In this document: positions 1-8,400 of the stretch, piece by piece
Layout: each line of letters opens with the position of its first letter
How positions within the stretch are numbered: position 1 is the stretch's first letter
Assembly (NCBI GenBank): GCA_016293845.1
Contig: JAEDDH010000020.1
Span: 6,252-70,251 of the forward strand
Reading direction: 5' to 3'
Origin: Bacteroidales bacterium
GTDB lineage: Bacteria; Bacteroidota; Bacteroidia; Bacteroidales; UBA3824
DNA: 64,000 nucleotides
Position numbers and translations under genes: made by a program
Notes under the pieces: generated by a model
Told to the model about the DNA's origin: nothing
The model's input: the letters and a program-made list of their open reading frames with translations, nothing else
The model's database searches: none

Positions 1-1
1 G

Positions 2-289
2 CATAAGACCAATCTCGATGAGTTGTTTGCCAAAATATCAAACCTTGGCGTAGCAGATTTCAACGAAGAGGAGGTTGTTTTGACCAATGAAAGGCATTAT
101 ACCATATTTTCAGAAGCACTTGCCGCTATCGAACGTGCCGAAAATGCCTTATTGTCGGGACTTTCGGGTGAATTTGTTTCGCAAGATATCCGCGACGCAT
201 TGCGTGCCTTTGCCGACATCACCGGCGACGAGATTACCACCGACGAGGTGCTCGGAAATATTTTCAAAAATTTCTGTATAGGTAAATAA
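2..289 (+). CDS. mnmE: tRNA modification GTPase MnmE, C-terminal fragment (5' end outside window)
   Basis: The reading frame is open from the left edge, so only about the last 95 residues are present. It ends in FCIGK, the invariant MnmE C-terminus that carries the cysteine needed for wobble-uridine modification. It also holds the typical helix around SQDIRDALRAFADITG. With MnmG, MnmE makes the 5-carboxymethylaminomethyl group at U34 of several tRNAs, using GTP and methylene-tetrahydrofolate. The GTPase G-domain lies upstream of the window. The identification is secure from the C-terminal motif alone. Confidence 0.93.
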   Translation, partial: HKTNLDELFAKISNLGVADFNEEEVVLTNERHYTIFSEALAAIERAENALLSGLSGEFVSQDIRDALRAFADITGDEITTDEVLGNIFKNFCIGK

Positions 290-345
290 TTGGTTTATAG
301 AATATAAACCTTTTGTGATTGTGTTTGAGTATGGATACAAAAAAA

Positions 346-416
346 GCGGTTTTAACCGCCTCACGTCCCATTCGATTCCCCTTTGGAACCGAATGTCTTC
401 CGACCCTGTGTCGGAA
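346..416. terminator. Cluster of three adjacent hairpins between convergent genes
   Basis: Three inverted repeats follow one another: 346-359 (GCGGT/ACCGC), 369-395 (CATTCG/CGAATG, extended inward) and 398-416 (TTCCGAC/GTCGGAA). They lie between the end of mnmE on the plus strand and the end of the minus-strand gene at 442-897. A T-rich run follows the third hairpin on the plus strand and an A-rich run precedes the first. They probably end transcription from both sides. Three consecutive stems are more than a usual terminator. Confidence 0.55.
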
Positions 417-441
417 ACTTTTTCATCTGATTTTGTGTTGT

Positions 442-897
442 TTAAAACATCCAAGCCTCTAATTCGAGCGGCTCTTCTGTTGCTTCGTTGGATTTAAACA
501 TCCAATCTTCAAGGTTGAGAGCAATTTCGCTTGCCTCGTAGGTTTCAGCCATCCAATTTTCCACTGCAAGAGCGGGTTCAATTTCGTTAACAGTTTCTAA
601 CATCCAACCTTCAAGTTCAAGATTGCTTTCTGTTGCAACGGTTTCGGCTGTTAACATCCAATTTTCGATTCGGAGTGCTGGTTCGTCGTATGTGTAAGCA
701 TCCATCATCCAATCCTCAACTGCGATGTTTTCTTCCACTGTTTCTACTTCCAGCATGTTTTCACTGTCGATGGTGTAACCTTTAAGTGTGTCGGCATTTA
801 CATTGCTGTAAGTGTTTGCCGGATTTACAAATGCAACGCTGAGCATAACGGCCGTTGCCATAATCTTCTTTACATTAATCTTCTTCATTTTGCTCAT
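442..897 (-). CDS. Small secreted protein with six degenerate 17-18-residue repeats ending in -E-x-W-M
   Basis: A signal peptide-like N-terminus (basic start, then hydrophobic ATAVMLSVAFVNPA) is followed by an acidic mature part. That part contains six copies of a motif of the form [L/I/V]E[D/N/G/A]WM: VEDWM, IENWM, LEGWM, VENWM, LEDWM and LEAWM. The tryptophans are spaced 17-18 residues apart and the last motif is at the C-terminus. Translation may start at the first Met or at the second (MKKIN), three codons later. I do not know a function. Short secreted proteins with similar WM motifs near the C-terminus do occur in Bacteroidota, but that is recollection, not a search. A predicted promoter far upstream implies a leader of about 310 nt. 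Confidence 0.7.
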   Translation of the reverse strand: MSKMKKINVKKIMATAVMLSVAFVNPANTYSNVNADTLKGYTIDSENMLEVETVEENIAVEDWMMDAYTYDEPALRIENWMLTAETVATESNLELEGWMLETVNEIEPALAVENWMAETYEASEIALNLEDWMFKSNEATEEPLELEAWMF

Positions 898-1211
898 TTT
901 TTAAATTTAACCTTCTTATATTTACTATTCTTATATCCTAATTTTTTATCACGGATTCGGTTTCTTTTCTAAATCCGTAATTTTTTACGTTCTCGTTTTT
1001 GATAGGTTTCTTGTTTTTGCGATACTTAATCATTTGTTAAGTTTTTCACCTTTCGTAAACGATTAATAAATGTATTTTTAACACTTATTATTTTCACTTC
1101 GAAACACTTGGTTTTTACTGAGATAAATCGTTTTGTTCAAAGAACGTCGTTTGTTTGTTGTTCCTTTGCTTTTCCTCTTATCGATTCTTGCATCGGAGTT
1201 CCTTTTGTTTT
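898..1211 (-). other. Long AT-rich 5' leader of the WM-repeat gene; no coding potential seen
   Basis: This stretch separates the predicted minus-strand promoter (1218-1247) from the start codon at 897. It has no convincing ORF on either strand. Small hairpins are possible, for example ACTTAA/TTAAGT near 1026-1040 and CGGATT/AATCCG near 953-980. It could be an untranslated leader with a regulatory role or simply spacer. Confidence 0.3.
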
Positions 1212-1217
1212 ACGGTG

Positions 1218-1247
1218 CAAATATACGGCACATTTTTTACCCCGCAA
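1218..1247 (-). promoter_or_regulatory. Bacteroidota-type promoter for the WM-repeat gene
   Basis: On the minus strand TATATTTG (1225 down to 1218) is preceded after 19 nt by TTG (1247-1245). This matches the TTG / TAnnTTTG architecture of the primary Bacteroidota sigma factor. Confidence 0.55.
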
Positions 1248-1321
1248 TAAAAAACCGTTTAATTTTTTTTTAATTAATAATGAACCCAACGTGTTATAAG
1301 ATAATATAAGATTAAAAACAT

Positions 1322-1352
1322 TTGCTTTTTTGCCTATTTTACAGTATCTTTG
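1322..1352 (+). promoter_or_regulatory. Promoter of the lipoprotein gene at 1373
   Basis: TTG at 1322-1324 and TATCTTTG at 1345-1352 are separated by 20 nt, the typical Bacteroidota spacing. The start codon follows 20 nt downstream. Confidence 0.65.
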
Positions 1353-1372
1353 CCGTATTAAATAACAACATT

Positions 1373-1939
1373 ATGATGAAAAAAATATTTATAGTATGCT
1401 CTGCTGCCTGCACAATGGCTTTTGGGTCGTGCGGGCTTTCGGTTGGCGAAAAAGAGATTGCCGCGGCCGATTCGCTGTTAACTTCTTTGGCCGAGGTCTA
1501 CACGGTAGATTTCGATACAAAAGGTCCCGACGACATCACCAAAATTGATTACGCCGTGTTGCATTTATATAAGGTGTGTCCCGAAAAATTTCAAGAGGGT
1601 CGCAAATCATACCTTGTAAAAATAGACAAAGAATCGGTTGCCGCAGCCGCACAGAATGTTTTTGTATCACCGATAAAGGAGCATCAGAGCACCAATGAGG
1701 TGGATTTTGCCGATGGTTTTTACGAAATGCGCCGTCCTGCCGATAGAGAAGAGTTTCTCTATTGCAAAACCGAGGGCGTGGGTGTGGTTTCGGGCGACAC
1801 CTTAATTATAAATGCTGGTGTTTATTCTGGCAAAACAGACGCTCCTCGCACAGAGGCATCTCTTTACAAAAAGATGACATCCAAAATCATCTTCACAGAC
1901 GGAGTTGTAAAAGTGGCTGAATATCAAGAGGTTCACTAA
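1373..1939 (+). CDS. Hypothetical lipoprotein
   Basis: The start was placed at the ATG pair at 1373/1376, just behind a good promoter. An upstream in-frame codon would overlap the promoter. The N-terminus MMKKIFIVCSAACTMAFGSC has a lipobox (AFGSC), so the protein should be lipid-anchored after signal peptidase II cleavage. The roughly 165-residue mature part has no motif I recognise. Its stop overlaps the stop of the convergent metallo-hydrolase gene by 4 nt. Confidence 0.75.
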   Translation: MMKKIFIVCSAACTMAFGSCGLSVGEKEIAAADSLLTSLAEVYTVDFDTKGPDDITKIDYAVLHLYKVCPEKFQEGRKSYLVKIDKESVAAAAQNVFVSPIKEHQSTNEVDFADGFYEMRRPADREEFLYCKTEGVGVVSGDTLIINAGVYSGKTDAPRTEASLYKKMTSKIIFTDGVVKVAEYQEVH

Positions 1940-2697
1940 AACTCTACACGCAGTCCGTCGTAAGCAAGATGCACACTGTCAGGTAGTTCTGCGTCGGTTT
2001 CGGCGTGGAATCCCATTTCGTGCCCAATGTGCGTGATGTAGGCATTTTGGGGCTTAACCTTGTCTATAACTTCGAGAGCCTCGGGAAGCGAAAAGTGGGA
2101 GAGGTGAGTGGTTTTGCGCAATGCATTGATAACAAGAACTTTTGAGCCTTTTATCTTGTCTATTTCGCATTCCTCTATATGGCTTGCGTCGGTTATGTAG
2201 GTGAAATCTTTGATGCGAAATCCGAGCACCGGCAGTTTGTAGTGCATTACATTAATAGGTGTAACGGTTAATCCAAGCACTTCAAACGGGTCGTCACCAA
2301 CGTTGTGCAGCTCTATGTCGGGTACGCCAGGATAGCGAGGTTCGCCAAAACAATAATAATAGTCGCGTTTGATACTGTCAACGGTGATATAGTTGGCAAA
2401 CACAGGCATAGCGCAACGTTGCATGTAATTAAAGGTGCGGATATCGTCTAAACCAGCAAGATGGTCGCGGTGTTGGTGGGTAATTAGAATAGCGTCCACA
2501 CGGCTGATGTGGTTGTTGAGCAATTGAGTGCGAAAATCGGGACCAGTGTCGATAACAATATTTTTGCCGTCCACCTCTATCATAGCCGAACTGCGCATAC
2601 GTTTGTCGCGCACATCGGTAGAAGCACACACGCTACATGGGCATCCAACAATCGGCACGCCCAACGAAGTTCCCGTTCCCAGAAAAGTTATTTTCAC
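1936..2697 (-). CDS. MBL-fold metallo-hydrolase (PhnP-like)
   Basis: The protein has the metallo-beta-lactamase signature HQHRDH, a leading GTGTSLGVP segment, and GCPCSVC, the cysteine/zinc region seen in PhnP-type phosphodiesterases. Later metal ligands appear as TDASHIE and THIGHE. The start is taken as GTG at 2697 (VKITFLGTGTSLG). The longer upstream frame encodes an unlikely hydrophobic stretch and crosses the divergent promoter. Members of this family hydrolyse cyclic or linear phosphodiesters with two metal ions. The substrate cannot be told from sequence. Length, about 253 residues, fits the family. Confidence 0.85.
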   Translation of the reverse strand: MKITFLGTGTSLGVPIVGCPCSVCASTDVRDKRMRSSAMIEVDGKNIVIDTGPDFRTQLLNNHISRVDAILITHQHRDHLAGLDDIRTFNYMQRCAMPVFANYITVDSIKRDYYYCFGEPRYPGVPDIELHNVGDDPFEVLGLTVTPINVMHYKLPVLGFRIKDFTYITDASHIEECEIDKIKGSKVLVINALRKTTHLSHFSLPEALEVIDKVKPQNAYITHIGHEMGFHAETDAELPDSVHLAYDGLRVEF

Positions 2698-2739
2698 TAT
2701 TATATAAAAGTGTATTTTTGGCGCAAAAATACAAAAATT

Positions 2740-2770
2740 TTGGCATTGTAATAAAAAAAGAGTAATTTTG
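2740..2770 (+). promoter_or_regulatory. Promoter of the gene at 2793
   Basis: TTG at 2740-2742, 20 nt spacer and TAATTTTG at 2763-2770 precede the ATG at 2793. The region also lies between divergent genes. Confidence 0.6.
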
Positions 2771-2792
2771 CGGCAGTAAAAACACATTATCA

Positions 2793-3245
2793 ATGCCCAC
2801 AGCACAAGAAATAAAAGATATCATTGAGCGCAACCGCGCCGAAATCTACAAAAAAGACTACACCTTTTTTGAGGTAGACACCTTTGTAAAATGCGTTGGT
2901 TATGTAGAAAAAGAATCAGCATCGTGTAATGAGTGCCGTGCCTTGCTGTCGGATATGGCAGAAATAGCCGAACGTTATCCGCAAATGCTCAACAGTGGGA
3001 GCAAAGGGCGCGTAGAGTTTCAGGAGCATATTTCGCAATACGAATCGCACCTGAAAGATGCACACGGTTACCGACGCAAGGGTGTTTATATGCCATTGTA
3101 CACTATGGCGGGCTTGGCAGTAGGCGCACTTGCAGGATGGATTTCGGGATTTTATCTTATTTCTATGGCATCAGGAATGATTTTGGGCTACATAATAGGT
3201 TCTGCCCTCGACCGTAAAACATCGCGCAGCGGCAAAACGCTATAA
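2793..3245 (+). CDS. Hypothetical membrane protein with C-terminal hydrophobic hairpin
   Basis: The 150-residue protein has a soluble, charged N-terminal two thirds. Two glycine-rich hydrophobic segments follow near residues 104-142 (AGLAVGALAGWISGFYLISM, then SGMILGYIIGSALD), ending in a basic tail. The N-terminal part contains a Cys pair (CNEC). I recognise no family. Its own promoter and isolated position suggest a single-gene unit. Confidence 0.65.
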   Translation: MPTAQEIKDIIERNRAEIYKKDYTFFEVDTFVKCVGYVEKESASCNECRALLSDMAEIAERYPQMLNSGSKGRVEFQEHISQYESHLKDAHGYRRKGVYMPLYTMAGLAVGALAGWISGFYLISMASGMILGYIIGSALDRKTSRSGKTL

Positions 3246-3305
3246 TTAAGTTGAAATCGAAAAAAAATATTGAAAATTTATTTGCAAAAAAAAATCAAAA
3301 AGATT

Positions 3306-3336
3306 TTGTACTAATCAAAAAATAGTACTAAATTTG
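3306..3336 (+). promoter_or_regulatory. Promoter of the TPR lipoprotein gene
   Basis: TTG at 3306-3308, a 20 nt spacer and TAAATTTG at 3329-3336, followed by an AT-rich leader of about 40 nt before the ATG at 3376. Confidence 0.65.
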
Positions 3337-3375
3337 CGCTAATTAAAATTTAAAAATTAATATAAATTAATAATT

Positions 3376-5145
3376 ATGAAAAAAGTAACTGTTAACTATC
3401 TGGCATTGATGATAGCCACAGCCTTTGTTGCAACAGGCTGTAACGGTTTGAAGAAAATGGCTGATAACGCCAACACTATTCAAAGAAACATCCAACCCCA
3501 ACCGTTGGAGATGCACGCAGGTAAAGTTCCCGTAAGCATCACGGTAACCTTCCCCGCTAAATATTTTGACAAAAACGCCTACTTGATCTGCACACCCTCT
3601 TTGAGCTCTGCTACAGAATCTAAGGAAGTTAAATTCAAGAGCACAACTCTTCAGGGCGAGAAAGTAAAGGACAACAATCCTACTATCAAGTACAAAACAG
3701 GCGGTTCTTACACCTATAAAGACACTATCGATTACGATCCTGCCTTCAAAAAATCTGATTTGATGCTCTCTTTCAAAGCTACTAAGAATGGTGAGTCAGT
3801 TGACGTTACATCGTTCAAAATTGGCGATGGTATCATTGTAACTCCTCTCTTGGTTGAAGAAGGCCTCAAAGTTGACAACGGCGGCGAAGCTGGAACAGGT
3901 CGTACAATCGACGCAAAAGTTCCGAAGCCCACCAGCAGCGAAACTTCAAAAGACCTCACAGTTTACTTCCCCATGCAGAAGTCTGACATGACATCTGCTG
4001 AGCAGAAGAAAAACGACGTTAAAGCATTCGTTCAAGCTGTAACTGAAGTTGCTAACGACGCTAACACCGAACTCAAATCTATCCAAGTTGCTTCTTACGC
4101 TTCTCCTGATGGTCCTGAGGATATGAACTCTAACCTCGTTGAAGGTCGTGGAAAAACCTCGGTTAACTTCGTTAAAAATCAGTTGAAGAAAGTTGAAGGC
4201 ACACAAACCGACAACTTCATCCAACGTCAAACAACTCAGGCTGAGGACTGGGACGGTTTCCGCAAAGCTACTGAAAACAGCGATCTTAAAGATAAAGCCC
4301 TTATCCTTCGTGTTCTCTCTATGTACTCTGATCCTACCGTTCGCGAACGTGAGATCAAAAACATCTCTGAGGCTTACACCGAACTCAAGAGCGACATTCT
4401 TCCCAAACTCCGTCGTGCTGAAATCAAGGCTATCTGCCAATCAGCTGAAAAATCTGAAGACGAAATCGTAAAACTCGCTGGTTCTAACCCTGACGAACTT
4501 ACTCAAGAAGAAGCTCTCTACGCTTCTACAAGCAAACAAGCTAACCTTGACACCAAAATCAACGTACTTGAAAACTACGTAAATCGTTTCCCCAACGATT
4601 GGAGAGGTTTCAACAACCTTGGCAACGCTTACATCGCTAAGAACGAACTTGGCAAAGCTCAGACAAATTTTGACAAAGCTCTCAACCTCAACAGCAACGA
4701 AGGCGCAATCTACAACAACCTTGGCGTTCTTGCTCTTGCTAACGGCGACGAAGAGAAAGCTAAAGAATACTTCACCAAAGCTAAAAACATGGGTGGTAGC
4801 GAAGAGGCTGGTTACAACCTCGGTGTTCTAAACATCAAGAATGCTGAATATCCTCAAGCTGTAAGCAATTTCGGTTCTACTCCTACTTTCAACAAAGCTC
4901 TTGCTGAACTCCTCAACAAAAACAACGGTGGTGCTAAATCTACTATCAATAGCGTAGACAGCGACGAAGCTGCTGTTGACTACCTCAAAGCAATTATCGC
5001 TGCTAAAAACGGTAGTAAAGACGAGGCTATCTCTAACCTCAAATCGGCTTGCAAGAAAGATTCAGCTTGGAAAGATTACGCTAAAACCGACGAAGAATTC
5101 CTCCAATTCTTCGAGGACGACGCTTTCAAATCAGTTGTTGAATAA
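3376..5145 (+). CDS. Outer-membrane TPR lipoprotein with an OmpA-like segment
   Basis: The signal peptide ends in a lipobox, VATGC, with Cys22 as the lipidated residue. Residues about 195-270 read like an OmpA-type domain (VYFPMQKSDMTSAEQ, then IQVASYASPDGPED with the conserved A-S-P-[DE]-G-P). Residues about 405-500 form tetratricopeptide repeats (NNLGNAYIAKNELGKAQTNF; NNLGVLALANGDEEKAKEYF). Codon use is strongly biased to a few preferred codons, unlike neighbouring hypothetical genes, which suggests high expression. Such proteins in Bacteroidales are abundant envelope components that probably link the outer membrane to peptidoglycan. The exact role here is inference. A strong terminator follows. 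Confidence 0.8.
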   Translation: MKKVTVNYLALMIATAFVATGCNGLKKMADNANTIQRNIQPQPLEMHAGKVPVSITVTFPAKYFDKNAYLICTPSLSSATESKEVKFKSTTLQGEKVKDNNPTIKYKTGGSYTYKDTIDYDPAFKKSDLMLSFKATKNGESVDVTSFKIGDGIIVTPLLVEEGLKVDNGGEAGTGRTIDAKVPKPTSSETSKDLTVYFPMQKSDMTSAEQKKNDVKAFVQAVTEVANDANTELKSIQVASYASPDGPEDMNSNLVEGRGKTSVNFVKNQLKKVEGTQTDNFIQRQTTQAEDWDGFRKATENSDLKDKALILRVLSMYSDPTVREREIKNISEAYTELKSDILPKLRRAEIKAICQSAEKSEDEIVKLAGSNPDELTQEEALYASTSKQANLDTKINVLENYVNRFPNDWRGFNNLGNAYIAKNELGKAQTNFDKALNLNSNEGAIYNNLGVLALANGDEEKAKEYFTKAKNMGGSEEAGYNLGVLNIKNAEYPQAVSNFGSTPTFNKALAELLNKNNGGAKSTINSVDSDEAAVDYLKAIIAAKNGSKDEAISNLKSACKKDSAWKDYAKTDEEFLQFFEDDAFKSVVE

Positions 5146-5170
5146 TATTTAGAGACTCTGATATAACAAA

Positions 5171-5200
5171 AAACCGGTGCTAATAGCATCGGTTTTTTTT
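5171..5200 (+). terminator. Rho-independent terminator
   Basis: AACCGGTGC / GCATCGGTT form a 9-bp stem with one G-T pair around the loop TAATA, followed by eight T residues. It ends the TPR lipoprotein transcript. Confidence 0.85.
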
Positions 5201-5242
5201 GTATATATGTTTGTGATAGACTATTGAAGCACCATTGAATAA

Positions 5243-5284
5243 ATAACTACTATTGAATGACTACTATTGAATAACTACTATTTA
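5243..5284. repeat. Three tandem copies of a 14-bp unit
   Basis: Units ATAACTACTATTGA (5243-5256), ATGACTACTATTGA (5257-5270) and ATAACTACTATTTA (5271-5284) follow directly on one another, with a decayed partial copy just upstream. The repeats lie in the intergenic stretch 5201-5459, which holds no convincing gene. Confidence 0.75.
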
Positions 5285-5400
5285 AAAGGTAATCCGGGAC
5301 TTATCAAAGAATTTAGAATTTTTGTAAAAGACACCGAGTTTTTGAAGTAATGTTTTATTATAATATCTGATGTGTTTTCCCCGCCTTTTACAAATAGACA

Positions 5401-5431
5401 AAACGCCGCAGAACTCACTTCTGCGGCGTTT
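5401..5431. terminator. Perfect 13-bp hairpin, terminator of the glycogen enzyme gene
   Basis: AAACGCCGCAGAA and TTCTGCGGCGTTT pair perfectly around a 5-nt loop. It sits 29 nt past the stop codon of the minus-strand gene, with T-rich sequence on that side. It may act in both directions. Confidence 0.75.
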
Positions 5432-5459
5432 CTATTTAATTTGAGGTTCGTTCTATTTG

Positions 5460-8400
5460 CTACACCCACTTAACAAGAGCAAAATCGCAGCGGTGCGAGA
5501 GGTTCTTGTTCTTGGGGTAGAGACGGAAACCGTAGTTGAAGTTGCCGGGTTTTACAGGTATCATTTCGATGCTGTAGTGAGTAAAGCGGCCATCGTGTTT
5601 CTGCATTGTGAGCGGTTTTACAGCGAGTATTTTGGTGCTGCCGTCTTGTACCGATTCGGTAACCACCATTTCGATTTCTACCTCGTCGGGACTGAGTGCG
5701 CCAAGGTCAACAACTACTTCGCCAAAGTATTCTTCGCCCATGTACAACGGATCGCGTACAATGTCGCAGAAGTTGAGTTTTTCGATTACAATCTTGTCCC
5801 AATTTGCCATTATCTTGTGTTTCCAAGCGGCAAGTTCGCGGGCAATTGCATAGTCGTTAGCGTTAACTTTTTCGCCTGTCTTAGCAAGTTTGTTGTAGTA
5901 ACGCTCGTAGTAATCGTCCAACTGACGTTTCATGGTGAAGTTAGGAGCGATATGTCCGATAGAGTTCTTGATAACGCTTACCCATTGCTCGGGAACGCCT
6001 TTGGCATTGCGTGTGTAGAATTTCGTGCAGATATCCTCGATAATTGTGCGGTAGATTGTAGCAGCGTCTAACTCGTTCTGGAAGTTTTGTTCCTGATAGC
6101 TACGCTCTTGGGGCAAGCACCAGCCACCGTCGGGACGATAGCCTTCTACCCACCATCCGTCAAGCACTGAGAAGTGGATTGCACCGTTCATAACGGCTTT
6201 CATACCAGATGTTCCAGATGCCTCGAGAGGACGTGTAGGAGTATTCAACCAGATGTCCACGCCTGAAACCAAACGTTTTGCAAGCGAGATATCGTAATCT
6301 TCCAAGAAGAGAATCTTGCCGATAAACTCAGGACGTTTTGCAAATTCGGTAATCTGCTTGATGATGCCTTGTCCACCACCGTCGGCGGGGTGAGCCTTAC
6401 CTGCGAATATGAACTGTACAGGACGGTCGGCATTGTTTACAATCTTAGAGAGCATTTCCAAGTTGGTGAACAAGAGGTTACCGCGTTTGTATGTAGCAAA
6501 ACGACGAGCAAAACCGATTGTCAATGCGTTCTCGTTGAGGTTGTCTTTAATCTTAACCAACTGTGTGGGATCTTCGCGACGACGAATCCAGTCGTAATCA
6601 AGGCGTTTCTTGATGTAGTCGATAAGGTCTTTACGTTTTTTCTGACGCATTTTCCAGATTTCAGCATCGTCTACTTTCTGAATAGCGTTCCAGATAGATT
6701 CGTTGCTCTGGTCTTTGAGGAACTTCTTGTCGAAGGTCTTCTCGTAGAATTTTTGCCAGTCTTTGTCAGCCCAAGTGGGATAGTGTACACCGTTGGTAAC
6801 GTATCCGATGTTGAGTTCTTGCGGATAGTAACCGTCCCACATATAGTTAAACATGTTCTTTGTAACTTCGCCGTGGAGCATTGATACACCGTTGACCTCT
6901 TGCGAGAGTTTGCAAGCAAGGTAAGAGAAGTTGAACTCCTGACCGTGGTCGTCGACATTGGGTTTGCCAAGTGCGAGGAAGTCTTTCCACGACATATTCA
7001 AACGCTCGGGATAGTGACCCATGTAGGTAAGGATCATGTCCTCGGGGAATGCGTCGTGACCTGCAGGTACGGGAGTGTGAGTTGTGTACAATGTAGATGC
7101 ACGAACAATCTCCAATGCTTCGGTATATGTGAAGTTGTGTTCTTGAATCAAGTTGTTGAGGCGTTCGATACCCATAAGTGCAGCGTGGCCTTCGTTCATG
7201 TGGTAAACTTGCTTTGTGATGCCAAGTTTTTTGAGTGCGCGGATACCGCCAACGCCGAGAAGCATTTCTTGTTTCAAACGGTTTTCACGGTTGCCTCCGT
7301 AGAGGTGGTGAGTTACCCAGCGGTCTTCGTTCCAGTTGCCTTCAAAGTCGGTGTCGAGCAAGTAGAGGTCGATACGACCAACTGCAGCCTTCCAAACTTT
7401 AGCGCGGAGTTTACGTCCGGGGAATGCAACTTGGATTTCCATCTGTTCGCCGTCTTTGTCTTTAACAGCGGTGATGGGCAGCATACGGAAGTCTTGAGGA
7501 ACGTCTTCGGCAATCTGGTCGCCGTGTACCGACAATCTCTGACGGAAATATCCGTAGCGGTAGAGCAAGCCAACAGCGCACATATCCACATTGCAGTCTG
7601 ATGCCTCTTTGAGGTAGTCGCCTGCGAGGATGCCGAGGCCGCCCGAGAAAATTTTGAGTGAATCGTTGATACCGTACTCCATGCAGAAGTATGCTACGCT
7701 CGGGCCTTTGGCGTTTTTCTTGTCGTCCATATAGGCACGGAATTTTGCGTAAACGGCTTCGTATTTAGCAAGGAAGTCGGGGTCGTTTTCTAATACTGTA
7801 AGACGGTTGAAGTCTACCATACGGAGCAACGAAATGGGGTTGCGTCCGCTCTTTTCCCAAAGGCCGTCTTCGCCAATGGTTTGCCAAAGTTCTTCGGCAT
7901 CGTAGTTCCAGCACCACCAAAGGTTGTAAGACATCTCTTCCAAGCCTTTGAATTTGCCTGAGAGGTTGGGCTGAACTTGAATGTTTCTCCAAATTGGTTT
8001 GTTCACTTTTATTTCTTTTATGTTATACGGTTCTGATGAATATTTTGAAAAATCGGCATTGTCGACACGCGGTTTTGATTTCTCCATTGCGGTGGCGTAT
8101 GCCTTGATATAGAATTGGTTAAGGTTTTTCCAGAGGAACTGCTGCGACAACTGATATGCGGCCTTGCGGTTTTTCTCGGCTGTGGCTTTGTCGGCTGATA
8201 CATACTCAACTACAGAGTCGGCAAGTTTCTGACATACCTCGTGATAGTTTTCGTCGGTGCGGTGAAGCACTGTAACGGGTTTTGAATCCTTGGACATAAT
8301 GCCTTCGGTGTATTTGCCGAAACCTGCGAGGTCGGTGGTGATGGTGGGCACGCTGAATGCGATGCTCTCCAACGGTGTGTAACCCCAAGGTTCGTAGTAT

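Noticed and set aside
1108..1299. 63-codon plus-strand ORF in the leader of the WM-repeat gene
   Set aside because: Hydrophobic, Phe/Cys-rich translation of AT-rich DNA across a promoter on the other strand; not coding-like.
5278..5469. 63-codon minus-strand ORF between the TPR lipoprotein and glycogen enzyme genes
   Set aside because: It runs through the terminator hairpin and into the stop region of the glycogen gene; no RBS or family.
5457..6071. 204-codon open frame antisense to the glycogen enzyme
   Set aside because: Mirror of the phosphorylase reading frame, no start signals.
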